From positions 124,001 through 188,000 of the forward strand of contig JAQSEB010000131.1 of assembly GCA_030063045.1 (NCBI GenBank): DNA of 64,000 nt. The letters are read 5' to 3'. The stretch is from Pratylenchus scribneri (taxonomy: Eukaryota > Nematoda > Chromadorea > Rhabditida > Pratylenchidae). The notes under the pieces were generated by a model. The model had not been told where the DNA came from and ran no database searches. It saw only the letters and a program-made list of their open reading frames with translations. Below, in pieces: positions 12,766-25,462 of the stretch. Position 1 is the stretch's first letter; each line of letters starts with the position of its first letter. Both the position numbers and the translations under genes were made by a program.

Positions 12766-15700
12766 AGCTAGTTTACATATTTTAAAATAATTTATTATAA
12801 GTAAACATAATAATTAAACTATTTAATTACATTTCGAGAGATTATAGAAAATTTTATAAAAATGAAATTCATTCATTAGGAAAAATAATAATAATAATAT
12901 TAAATTCAAAAAAATGTTTATTAAAGGAAAATTATTTTCTAGCTAGTTTTCAATAATTTAAAAAAAGATGATATAAAACTGCGATTGAACATTATGATTA
13001 GATGAGTGAAGGAACCCGGGAGAAAAAAAAGAAATTTAGTTTAGTTGCATAAAAAAAATTAATTTTTTAAAAATAATATAATAATTATAATAAATAATCA
13101 GTATTATATTAATAAAAATGACTATATTATTATTTTAAAATAATAAATATCATTCTGCATAGGAATTCGGCAATGGAGAAACATGCAATACGAATACTAT
13201 AAAAATCTAAGTAATTTTAAATAAAACTATATGCAAAAATTTTTCTTTAAGAAAGGTAGATTTAAATAAAAATTTTTAACAAAATATTTTTACTAGAAAA
13301 GTTTTAAATATAAATAATTTATATAAAATGATAAATATAATTTTAATAAATAATAAATATGAAATTTGCTATAAAAAAAATTGAAATTATTTCAAAAGAG
13401 CTTGTTTATTTTGCAAATATTCAAATGAAAAATGATTAAAAAAATAAATAAAAAATTATGAATATAAAAAAAGTAGAAAATAATATATAATGAATTTGCT
13501 AATAAAAGATATTATAATACAGTGAAAATTAATTAGATTTTATTTATAAAGAAAAATTTAATACTTTAATTAATAATTAAAAATAAAATTTATCATTTTT
13601 TTGTCTAAAGAAAAATAATAAAACTATATAAATATAGGCAAAAATTCATTTTTAAGAAGATAATGATAATAAATAAAATTATAAATTAAGTATTAAAAGA
13701 AAATTTAAATGTTAAAAAAGGTACACCAAGATATTATCATATTCTGCGACCAGTTCGAAATATTTATCAAAAATTGGAATAAGTATTTTTTTAAATATGC
13801 AATTTCAATGATTCTTAAGAATAACAAAATAAAATAAAAATTAAAATGAAATAAAATAAAAAAAAATATTAAAAAATTTTTAAATTTCCGTCTAAAATAA
13901 AAAAAATAATACTTCCTAATAAATTTTGATATATTTAATTTTTGTTAAAATGATAGAAAGTGATAAAAAAAATATTAATAGGTGAACTGAAAAAATAGAA
14001 AAATCGAAATGAAAAAATTTTAATAAATTTTTTCTTCTTATATATCGGTTTATTAATTATAATATTTTATTTTTATTTTACAATTAAAGAAGATGTCGAA
14101 TGAGATGACATTATAATTAAAAATTTTCATTATCAAATCTGGCCAGATTGTAAAATTTTGAATTTTAAATATGAAGAATAATTTCCCCGATCTTCTAATA
14201 AAAATTAATTCTATTTCAAATCTGAATCAAGCATATTAAAGCATATGAATTTAAAATTGGAAAAAAATATTTTTTACAATTGTTCTTAATAAATATTTAT
14301 TTAAACCGAGTAAAAAGAAATTCTATTAAACATCCAATAATTTTTATTCACCTGAAAAGATGCTTGGTCAGATATTTAAGACCAAATAAAGTACATAAAT
14401 TGTAATTTTGCATTTATGTAATTATTTATTTAATATAATTTTTATTAGAAATGTGATCGACGTATAAAAATTTTTTTAAAATTCGAAATTTTTTATAAAT
14501 AAATCATACTATATATAATAATAATAAGTAACAAAATATTTGTTAATGTAATTCTAATATTTAAAGCTAAACTTTTCTCAAAATTATAAATTCGCCAAAA
14601 ATTTGTTTAAATAATTAATACATGGCTTATTATCCACTTAAGCTTCATTGAAATCACAGGAATGGATTAGATTTGACGCAAGCAAAAAAAAGGAATCGGA
14701 GGCTATAAATGGGTCTAGAATTTTAAAGACCACTTTTGGGCAATAGGCCATGTGTTCTTCGTTTTGCATAATAAAGAATATTTACATATTATTTAAAATT
14801 AAGCTGAAAATAAAATTAATTAAATTTATTTTGAATTTTAGAAAAGCAAAATAAAATAAAAATTAAAAAAAATCAGTTTATTTTTTCCGAGGATATAAAG
14901 AATAAATTGCAGAATATTATTTAATTAGAAAGGACTGAAATTTACAATTCATTAAGAAAAAATTGAAATTTTTATATTCAAATATACACCCTCTTCTTTT
15001 ATGGAAAAAGTGGAAGTTCATTATAATAATGAAGTATCATATTTGCGTTTATTATGAGATGGAAGACAAGTATCTATTATATAGAAGAAAATAGCTTTGC
15101 CGAATTAAAAGTAAATTCGAAACAACAAAATATTTATAAAATGAGTATAAATTATATAAATATTAATTACATTTGTTAGGAAAAGTTAAATTTTTATAAA
15201 TAATATATATTTAGAAAAATATGCAAAATCAAGAATAAATTATTCAAAATTTTAATTAAAAATTTATTGTAAAATAATTAAAAATTAAAACAAATATAAA
15301 TTTTAGTTTTCTTGATGGCAAAATCATTAAAAAACTTCATGTTTACCGACAAAGTACAATTATTTATAACTTATATTTGCGTTAAACATTTATTTCCGCT
15401 ATGAAAAATCAGTTGTTCAAAAACAGATACATAAGTAATATTATTTTTTGGCCAATTATTGATTAAGTCGTAGTTTCTGAATCTGTGAGTTAAAAAGATT
15501 AAAATAGCAAAAATAAATTAGATATATTGTGCCACAAATTACTTAGAAAAATGATTATTGGACTAATTAAAATTTTATAGATGGTATATTAAAATGGTAG
15601 ATGTTACTTCCATTTATGTTATATTTGAACGAAATAACAATAGTAAAATAAAGAAAATATAATTTTTTATTATAAAATATTATAAAAAATTTTTTTAATA

Positions 15701-17503
15701 TATAATTTTAAAAAATATAAAATTTTTAATAGGAAAATAATTATGAAAATTTTAAAAAATTTTAATGATATAATTAAACTTTTAATTTCATTATAAATAA
15801 TTAAATATAAGAAATATTAAAAAATAAATTTCGTAGGAAAATAAAATTTATACAAAATTAAAAGATAAAATTAAAAAAAATTTTATATTGAAATTCCAAT
15901 ATTTTTTAAATATCAAAATTTTTTAAATTAAAAATTAAAAAGGAAAAATATATGCAATGCTCTTAAGAATGTGAAAATAATGATTAACAAAAACATAAAA
16001 TTTATTTCAAAGAAAATATTTAATATCATTTCTTTACGATATAAAATAAGTTTTAAGAAAATATTTTAAGAAAATATAAATTGAAATTTCGAAGGTATTT
16101 AATTATAAAATAATATAAAAATAAAATGTATAAGGAAATTTAAGGAAATAAAAGTTTCAAAATGAGGTAATAATAATTTGATAATAGAAACGGCTAAAAT
16201 TTTATTTTTTTTTAATTAAAATTTTAAATAATAATTAAAATTCATTATTTTTATTATTAGTAATAAAGATTGATAATTAAAATTATTTATAAATAATTAA
16301 ACTAGCTTGAAGTAAAATAATTTTTTTAAAAAATTGATCTAAATGAATTTTATGATATTGAAAATTTTAATATTTGGATAAAGAAGATTTATAGAAAAAA
16401 ATCTATTGAGTAAATATTTAAATAAAAATTGATTGGTTATATTCTAATTCTTCATATTATTTTTTTACTAAATTTTTATGAATTTTTTGAATAATTAAAA
16501 GTTTTTTATAAAATTGTTTAAAAAAAATTTATAAATGAAATAAATTTAAAAAAGTAAAAGAATTATAATCTTTTTTAATGTTCTTGATTAAATTTCGAGA
16601 ATCTACAATTTTCATTAAAACCGTTTGCCATGATAAATCATGAGCGAAAAAACTAATTATGAAAAATAAAAAATTCAATAGTAAAATGTAAAAGATTTAT
16701 CTTGAAAGAGATAAAATGAAATGATTAAAGAAAAAATATGTACAAATGACCCAACCTACCAACCTAGTATGTCAGATGAAGAATTTTTTCGCAAGAAATA
16801 TTTGCGGGAATTATGGAATAAAAAAAAATAAAAGTGATAAATATGATGTATGAGAATTTAAATTTTCCGGCATGGAATTTTCAGAAATGAATTTTATTTA
16901 ATTTTATTTTTAAAATATATATGAATTTAAAATTATAAAATTAAAAAGAAGATGAAATAATAATATAAAGAAAAAGAATTGAGATTTTAAAAAAATATTT
17001 TTAATATTTAAAAAAATTTAAGATAATTAATGAAAATAAAATTTTTTCCTTTTAATATTTTAATATGCTTAACGCATTATCTCATAAAATATTTTTTAAG
17101 TTATACTTTGTGATACAAATATAATTTTTATTTATAATATTTCGGTTTTATTTTTTAATAATCAGTAAAATTTAATAAAATAATAATAAAATTGGGTTAA
17201 GGTTAATCGTTTAAAATTATGATGAAAAATTTTGTTATTAATAAAAGAACTTACATTATAGATTTTTAACTTCCAAATACAATACTGCGAATTATTTTAG
17301 TGAACAGAAAATACGTGAAATTCTTAGATAAAACTAAATTATTAAATTAATTTATTTTTGTATGAAAAATTAAAGTAATTATTTTCATGGTTGTATAAAT
17401 AATTAATAATCTTTATAAAAATAATAAACTACTAATAAAGGTATACATATTTTAAAATTATCTTCAACAATTTTTTTGTTTTATATAAATATTATACGGA
17501 TGG
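12766..17503. other. AT-rich region with scattered islands, no assignable gene
   Basis: Purine-biased AT-rich DNA. Ordinary-composition patches lie at about 12960-13030, 13145-13205, 13725-13830, 14620-14770 and 16740-16830. The 14620-14770 patch is the longest, and both strands are open over much of it. The 16740-16830 patch carries a repeated CCAACCTA word. None shows a start codon plus a domain I can name. Confidence 0.5.
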
Positions 17504-17505
17504 TA

Positions 17506-17717
17506 CTTTTTTTACATGAAAATAATACTTTTTTTACATGAAAAAACACTTTTTTTACATGAAACATTTCGCATACTTTTTTTACATGAAAATAATACTT
17601 TTTTTAAATGAAATTGATTTTATTGCAACGAAAAGAATCTTTTTTAGATATAGCTCTGGATATAAGGGGATATACGTGGATTAAGGGGGATTAAGCCGGA
17701 TTAAGCCCCGAAATGGA
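17506..17717 (+). repeat. left terminal inverted repeat with five subterminal motifs
   Basis: Copies of CTTTTTTTACATG start at 17506, 17528, 17549, 17576 and 17598; the last reads AAATG instead of ACATG. The spacing is 21-27 bp, about two helical turns. This would suit multiple binding sites for a transposase or host protein. The inner part contains GATATAAGGGGATATAC, which is also the start of the internal minisatellite. Confidence 0.85.
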
Positions 17718-18247
17718 TAAGGAATGCCCCGGAAGGCCATGGTAAGGTCGGGGAATTGTAATAGAGGCCTGGAAACTGCGTGGGATTAAGCTGGATATAA
17801 GGGGATATACGTGGATTAAGGGGGATTAAGCCGGATTAAGCCTCGAAATGGATACGGAATGCCCCGGAAGGCCATGGTAAGGTCGGGGAATTGTAATAGA
17901 GGCCTGGAAACTGCGTGGGATTAAGCTGGATATAAGGGGATATACGTGGATTAAGGGGGATTAAGCCGGATTAAGCCCCGAAATGGGTACGGAATGCCCC
18001 GGAAGGCCATGGTAAGGTCGGGGAATTGTAATAGAGGCCTGGAAACTGCGTGGGATTAAGCTGGATATAAGGGGATATACGTTGATTAAGGGGGATTAAG
18101 CCGGATTAAGCCTCGAAATGGATACGGAATGCCCCGGAAGGCCATGGTAACGTCAGGGAATTGTAACAGAGGCCTGGAGACTGCGTGGGATTAAGCCAGA
18201 TATAAGGGGATATACGTGGATTAAGGGGGATTAAGCCGGATTAAGCC
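17656..18247. repeat. 135-bp GC-rich minisatellite, four full copies plus a partial
   Basis: Units begin with CTGGATATAAGG at 17656, 17791, 17926 and 18061, and a variant begins at 18196; the spacing is exactly 135 each time. Units differ by only a few substitutions, for example GTGGATT versus GTTGATT. The unit is far richer in GC than the surroundings. Every frame is closed by stops, so it is not coding. The first unit overlaps the left terminal inverted repeat. Confidence 0.92.
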
Positions 18248-18593
18248 CCTTAAAGGATGGGCGATAGTCTTGGTTTGGCTCTTTGCTTCCGGCTTCGCGA
18301 GAATCCTATTCTCCGAACCCCTAACCTTATTCCCTAGCCCCTAACTAAGCTTAATCCGACTTCCCCCTATATCCACCTTAATCCCCCTATATCCTGCTTT
18401 ATCCCGCATGCTCCGAACCCCTAAACCCCTAGATCCCATGCCGCCCCTAACCATAACCCTAATCCCTAGCCCCTAACTAAGCTTAATCCGGCTTAATCCC
18501 CCTATATCCACCTTAATCCCCATATATCCGGTTATATCCCGCGCACTATCAGGCACTACCCGACCTTCCACTGGCACGTAGGACCATTTCCCG
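18248..18593. repeat. element spacer with inverted minisatellite words and CCCTAA-like tracts
   Basis: This spacer contains repeated words such as CTTAATCC and CCCCCTATATCC, the reverse complements of the minisatellite words GGATTAAG and GGATATAAGGGG. It also contains several CCCTAA/CCCCTAA words at about 18315-18350 and 18415-18475, resembling degenerate telomere-type sequence (TTAGGG strand). There is no open frame of note. Together with the minisatellite it could form a long hairpin. Confidence 0.6.
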
Positions 18594-18806
18594 TCCATTT
18601 CGAGGCTTAATCCGGCTTAATCCCCCTTAATCCATGTATATCCCCTTATATCCAGAGCTATATCTAAAAAAGATTCTTTTCGTTGCAATAAAATCAATTT
18701 CATGTAAAAAAAAGTATTATTTTCATGTAAAAAAAGTATGCGAAATGTTTCATGTAAAAAAAGTGTTTTTTCATGTAAAAAAAGTATTATTTTCATGTAA
18801 AAAAAG
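18594..18806 (-). repeat. right terminal inverted repeat
   Basis: This is the reverse complement of 17506-17717 with few differences. It carries five CATGTAAAAAAAG motifs, one with an extra A. The apparent open frames over 18617-18900 on both strands are products of this low-complexity repeat and are not genes. Confidence 0.88.
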
Positions 18807-18808
18807 TA

Positions 18809-19374
18809 TTTCTCAATATTATACAATAATTTTCGGAACATCAATCTTCCTATCCACTTATCTCATGATCTGCAGAATAGGTATCCCATCAGGTACGTAA
18901 TTTACATATTGACTGATTCATATGTGAAACTAATCCTCATGTAATTATCAAATATTTATTGGCGACATTATAATAAAAGCTTGTTAAGTTAAAAAAAAAG
19001 AAATTTTTATACCGCTATGTAATTGTTTCATAAATAATATTAGAAGAGTATAATATAATTTTAAATAAAAAATTTAAAAAAATTTTTAAAAAATATGGAA
19101 AATAATACATTTTTATAAAGATATTAAAATACGAATATCTGTTAATACATAAACACATAAATTTTCTCCTATCGTTTAAATTTAAATTACTTTAAAATTA
19201 AAAATTTATATCATCCAAAAAAAAAACAATTATAAAAGTAAATTCAATTTTTAATAAAAAATTTTTTTGCAAATAATTCCCAAATTCAGAATATTTCAAA
19301 GATATATATATATATTATAAATAAAGATATCTTAAGTTTTCATTAACATTTCATGCAGAAAATGCATTAAAAAA
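18809..19374. other. AT-rich region, no assignable gene
   Basis: A patch of ordinary composition directly follows the inverted-repeat element (18810-18905) and then gives way to AT-rich DNA. No gene or repeat is recognised. Confidence 0.6.
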
Positions 19375-19640
19375 TTGAAAAAAAATAAATTAGTCTTATA
19401 AGAAGAAAATTTGTAATAAAAATTTATTTTTATTTTTAATATTATTAAATATAAATTTTAAATGTAATTATAAATTTTTTAAAAATTCAATATAAATTTA
19501 TGGAATAAAACTAATATTAACGATAATTATTAATTTTTAAAATATTTTTTTAATAAAAATATAAAATAAAATGTAATAATAAATTATTATTTTATATGTC
19601 AAGAGGAAAAGAAGTGGGCCTGAATGACACGGTTTGAGAA
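19375..19640. repeat. dispersed repeat, copy 2
   Basis: Diverged direct copy of the stretch at 12523-12765 (see that entry for the shared blocks). The similarity ends just after the GCCTGAATGACA block near 19640. The two copies are about 6.9 kb apart and lie on either side of the inverted-repeat element. Confidence 0.6.
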
Positions 19641-22600
19641 GGCTAGTGCAAAACGAACGGAAAAAACCGGAATAAAGATTAAAAAAATTATTGACTTATT
19701 CTCGTGATGGGAGGGCAATATTGATGTGTGATCTTTCCTTCCCAAAGAGCCTATCATTGTTTCATTTCCTATTATTGAGCTTACCTATCAGCATAATTTT
19801 CACCCAGCCCCTGACCGCAGGAATGCCAAACAATAAAGTTTTGAGAAATACCAATCTATATAAAAAAATAAGAATTGAAAAATAAATAAAGATTAGTAAA
19901 ATAAATAAAAAAATTTAAAAATGTGAATTTAATGAAAAATAATGATTAAAGAATTTAATAAAGTGAACAATAAAGTGGATTTTCTAATTAATAAAATATT
20001 CAAAAATTAATTTTAAAAAAATTATAAAATTAATTCTATTTTTATTTTTCCGATACAAAATTCTATTCCCAAAACAATTAAGAGCAATAACGATAATTGC
20101 CAAAGGTTATATTAAGAAAATGGAAGTGGATTAAAATAGATGTTAAAAATTTTTTATAATAAATTAATAAACATTATCGCCAAATTAAAATGTTATTAAA
20201 AAGCAAAAAGTTATCATAAATTCTAAATAAAAATTTATCAAAAAATATTAATCGAATATATTTATAATTATATATTTATTTAGTAGAATAAAAAATAAAA
20301 TTAAAATTAGTTAGAAAAATGGAAGAGCAAATTTATTCTATTCAAAAAGGCAGAATTAAAAATTTATATATAAAAAGATGATGAAAATATATAAATAAAA
20401 TTACAAGTAGAAGATTAAAGAAATCATACAATAGATTTTGTGATAAATTAATTAAATTTAATATTTTAGAATTTTAATTCTTTCAATAAATATAAAAAAA
20501 TATGCAGTATATTTATCTAGTGAATTTAAAAGTTATAAATATTCAAAATAAATTTTGCTAGTTAGCATAGATATTAATTTCGAAAATATAAGCTGTTAAA
20601 AAGTTTCATATTGTAAAATTTTTAAACACTTCTATTTTTATGGTCAAAGATTTAGAAATTCTTCGAATCAATTTCGACGAATATTTTTTGCCGAATAATT
20701 TCATACATTGGCTATAAAGTACTAATTGATCAAACTTAAGTTTTGGCCAATGTTCCCAACGATGCCAAATTTTTTTATGTGAAGGCACTGTTTTAATTAA
20801 TTTATTGAATAAAAATGTAAATAAGAAGAATATATAAAAAAATTTTCTATTTTGAAAAATAATTTGTTATCAAGATTTTCAAACAAAATAATAAAATCAA
20901 AATAAAATAAGACAAATTAAAAATTATATATTTTTGTTATTATAATTCTAAAAGTTATCAAAATAGTTTCGCAAGTAAATGAAATCCTTATTTAAATCTA
21001 AATAAATTATAATTAATTAATTTGATATAATTAAAATTAAAATAAAAAAAAATAAAATAATTTAAAAATATCTAAAAAGAAGAATTCATAATACTGTTGA
21101 TAATTTAGCATATAATTCTCTTTCAACATTAAATTGATTCTTAAAAATATTTAAAGAAATAATTAATTCGATATTTAAAATTGGCATAATCTATATTTTA
21201 AAATATGTAATAATTTAATAGATTGATGAAAAGCTTAATTATTTTTTTTAATATAAAAATTTTATATATCTCCCAAACTAAAAAAAATTTTAAAATATGA
21301 CATCAAACAGACTCCAGAATCACTATTTTGATCCCCATCTTTTATCGACAATTTAGCCGCCATCTTGGCGATAATTGCGGATTCAATTTTGAATTATTTG
21401 GGACATTTTAGTTAATTGGAATCGAAATAGAACTGATGTTATTCACTAATTGGCTTTTAGAGCCACAAACCCAAATATCAATAAAAATATTATTTTATTT
21501 ATAAAATAATAATTATTGGAATTATTAAAATAGTTAATTGAAATTTTCCAAATTAATTGATATTTAAAAAAAAAGGCGAAATGAAACAAATGGTGAGTCA
21601 TGTGAGAAATTTTTACTAATGCATGAGAATAAGAATAAATTTAAATTGAAAAATCAGATGTGTAAATGAAAAAACCATTAAGTAATAAAAAAATAAACAT
21701 TTAACAATATTCAAAGCATTTATAAGTGATATAATTAGAATAAAAAAATATGTCATTCTTAATAAAATAATATTAATTTTTGATGAATTTATAATAATCA
21801 AATTTAATTATTTTGAAATGCTTATTATAATAATATAAATCAAATTTACAAAAAAAAAATAATTTAAAAATTAATTTAATAATAAATTTTAAAAAAAACT
21901 TTATATTATTTAATAACAAATTAAAAAAATTATCATATGAAAATTATTTCAAGAGAATGTTTTCGACAAACTAGATAGGTAAAATTTTTAATATAAATTA
22001 TTGAACAATATATTCTTACAAATATGAAATTATAATTTCTTATTTGATATAGATCAATTTTAAAATAAATGAATCTTTTTTGAATAAAATAAATTGTAAA
22101 TTTATTAATAAATATTTATTGAAAAATAAGAGAAAAGAAATAAAATGTTATTTAATTATAATAATAAATTATTTTATACAAAATTTATGAAAGGTTAAAA
22201 TCTAAAAATAATATTATACTAAAATAATTCTTAAAAATGGCCAGGGACCTGAATAAATAAGCCCGATAATTATAGTAGTTAATTTTGATAAAATAATTAT
22301 TAATAATTTATTAACTTTTTTTTATGGAACATTAGGAAAATTATTATAAAAAAATTTTATTTATAATTATTTAAAAAATTTTTAAAAAAGAAAATATGTG
22401 ATATAAAAATATTAAAAAACATATGAAAAGATTAAATAATTATCAGCTATAATGCAGTTAAGTTGAATGAAATAAATCATCTTGCTTAATTATTCCTGTT
22501 TGAATTGTGAAGGAAAATTTTATAATGCACAAAATGCTCATAAACTTAAGTAAATAAAAGTAATAATCATAATTTTTGATAAAAGAAATTAACTCGATTT

Positions 22601-25368
22601 TAAATTTTCTGTAGAACATGTGAATAATATAATTTTTTTTAAAATTTGTAAAAAAAATTTAATAAAAATCCGTTATATTATATTATACGATTGAAATATT
22701 TATTATCTATATTTCTTTCTCTAATAAATTTAGACGGCAATCGACTTACAAAAGCTGTACTTAATAAAAATATAACCGTAATTATGATCAAAAGAATGGT
22801 TTTATTTTTTTTCCAAAAAGGATTAAAAGAGTGAAATTAAATATTAGAAAAATTTTATTAATTGAAATAGAATATATTGAAAATGATAAGTTTAATTAGA
22901 AAAGAATAATTATAATAAAAATATCTTAGAAATTAAAAACATTCTTATAAAAATTTTTTAATAAAATATTTCATAAATATAGATATTATGATATATTAAA
23001 TCCACATTTTGTTCAACATATCGTGCGCATAAAATTTAGAAGAAAGTAAAAATTATTATCATCGAAAATCAACCTTATCAATTGCAGTCAATGCTGCGAC
23101 AAATGGAAGTTCGGAGTTTAGTGTTTTTAAACCAGTATTCTGTGAAAGTTATAAAATTAGTATATTTCTCAAAAGTAAAATTAGATGAAAATTCAAAATA
23201 TTACAATTAAAGAAGAATTAATCTATAATATGTAAAAATAAATATTAAAATTCAAATTTTTATTATCAAATCATTTGAAAAGAAATATTTTGAAGAGATA
23301 AATATATTCATGAAAACACATCATAAATATAATGGATTGAGGAAAATAAAATTAACAAAATTTATGAAAACCAAGTGAATATGATGATTGTGACCGCTAC
23401 TGAATCCTATGATGAATGAAATTGTCAATGAAACCATTTTTCTTCTGGCGAGGGATTTGACCACTGATGATCCGGCCATTTTTGAAAAAGTTTAATTTAA
23501 ATTTTAAAAAATAAAATTGCATTTTCAATAGCTACTAAAATAAAACAGGAAAATTTGAATAAAATAGAATAAATTATTTTATCAGAAAAATCAAAAATAT
23601 TTTTACATGCTATAATATATTCTAGATATAAATAAACAAATTTTAAATTATATTGAAAAATTTTCGTAAAAATTAAAATAATAAAGATATTCATTTTAAA
23701 ATATTTAATATTTTTAAATTTGGAAAATAAAATTAATATTATATGAATGAAAATAGCAAGTAAAAAGCAAAATAAAATTTTTCATAATGAAACTTAGATA
23801 TAAATAATAAAATTATTATTACTGATTAAGCAATAAGTATTAACTTATATTTATCCTATTTTTCGATAATAGTTTAAGAAAGAGAAGAATAAATTACAAA
23901 TATAGAAAAAAAAATTATAAAATAAAAAAATAATATATTAAAATTAAAAATTAAGAAAATAATTTTTGAATTTAATAATTATATAAATTAAACAATTATT
24001 AAACCTAAGATAATGATATACCTAAAAAAATAAATATCAAAAAAATTCGTTTTTTAAAAGAATGATGGTGTCAAATGCAACTGGATGATTGCTCTTGGTA
24101 CATTAATGTTATTTAAAATTTAACTAATTTACATTTATAAAAAAATTAAAAATAACGACAATAATATTAAATTCCAGAATTATAAAAGATATTAAGGATA
24201 TTTTTAAAAATTATATAAATGATTGAAAAATCTATAAAATAAATAAAAAATAAATTTGATCAAAAAAAATTTAAATATGGCGATTAAGATATTATCACAA
24301 CAAGGAATTAATTCGGCTAATTGTGGTATCTATATGATTTAAAAAATATTAAATTGATGAAATTAGATAAAATATTGTGCAAAAATGAATAAAGATATTA
24401 TTTGAATATTTTCTATAAAAAATTATCGATGATTATCATTTAAAAAAATTTTAAACAATTTATTTTATATATTCATAAGAACATAAAATTTATTATTCTT
24501 TATTGATTATTGCTTGAAAAAATCTTTATTAAAATTAGAAAAAATTTTTCTATATTTTATCATATTAGATATTAAAAATAAACTATAAAAAATAACATTT
24601 ACTTATTAAAACAAGTCGAATAAAATGTTAAATAAAAAAAATCATTTTTAAAAATTAAATATAATTTTTTTGAAAAATCGTAATTAATTAATTCAATTTT
24701 TAGACTAAAATATCACGTTAAAATTCATTAAAATCTTTTTATAAAATAAAATAAAATATATAGTAATAAAATTGAACTTTATTTATATATTTAAAAATTA
24801 TACATTATTTAATAGGCTATTATGCACTCGGTTTTTACGAAAAATTAGAATTTTTAATCCGAAATTAGATTTTACCAATAAATTAAATTCGGTTGATAAT
24901 TTTTTTATAAATTTAATACAGAATCAATTTTATTTTAATTCAAAAAATATTTTAAAAATATTATTTTATTTATTGCAAATAAAATTTATAGCGCAATTAT
25001 ATGTCGAAAATAATGATGGAAAAAAGAAATTGATAAATTATACTAAATGAAACTCAAATTTATAATTAATTTTCTTCCGAAATCGACGTTAAACTATTAA
25101 AAAATGTCTAAATATGCAGATCCATAAATATTTATAAAAATTTCAATTTAGCAAAAAAATTATGAATAAAGTGCTTTATTAAATTTATTTTCCCATTAAA
25201 AGATAATTTTAAAAAATAAAATAAATTTAAAAATTTTACTCCATTTAAATAATATCTAATACTTATGCAAAATTATTAATATAAATAAAATATAATTGAG
25301 TTATTCCCAATTATATATATAAAATATATAAAATTTATTATTTCTTTGTGATGAATCTTTAATTTCAG
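19641..25368. other. AT-rich region with scattered islands, no assignable gene
   Basis: Purine-biased AT-rich DNA. Patches of ordinary composition lie at about 19690-19850 (a 64-codon + frame with a hydrophobic LLSLPISIIF-like stretch), 20690-20780, 21300-21470, 22995-23150 and 23385-23480. The 21300-21470 and 22995-23150 patches are the strongest; each is open in two or three frames over 30-55 codons, so orientation is unresolved. Nothing is recognised as a known family. Confidence 0.5.
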
Positions 25369-25462
25369 AAATTCCATTATGCCCAATTGGATGAAATCAA
25401 TGGAAACGAAGAAATAATCGTTTCCGATAACAGTTCGAGATTTGAACACACGGGTGGCTTAT
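25369..25462 (+). other. possible 94-bp internal exon with consensus splice sites
   Basis: TTTAATTTCAG lies immediately before, and a full GTAAGT consensus immediately after, a 94-base stretch of ordinary composition. Only one of the three + frames is open: 31 codons plus one base, including DEINGNEEIIVSDN and ending FEHTGGL. The coincidence of an acceptor, a perfect donor, a sharp composition change and a single open frame makes this the best exon candidate in the left half. The opposite strand is also open for about 25 codons, which tempers the call. No protein family is recognised. Confidence 0.42.

Larger units (their letters stand above)
17504..18808. mobile_element. non-autonomous TA-flanked inverted-repeat element (MITE-like)
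   Basis: A 1301-bp element (17506-18806) is bounded on both sides by TA (17504-17505 and 18807-18808), as expected for insertion by the Tc1/mariner/IS630 group. The terminal inverted repeats are about 212 bp (17506-17717 and 18594-18806) and nearly identical, with a few substitutions and one extra base. Each inverted repeat carries five spaced copies of CTTTTTTTACATG or a close variant. Between the ends lie a 135-bp minisatellite and a CCCTAA-containing spacer. There is no transposase frame, so it would depend on an enzyme encoded elsewhere. The family assignment rests on the TA alone, which is a weak marker in AT-rich DNA. Confidence 0.75.

Noticed and set aside
17656..18247. The 135-bp period (45 codons) as a repeat protein.
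   Set aside because: All frames contain stops in every unit.
18617..18900. Open frames of 75 and 88 codons on both strands at the right end of the MITE-like element.
   Set aside because: They are translations of the repeated CATGTAAAAAAAG motifs and their complement.
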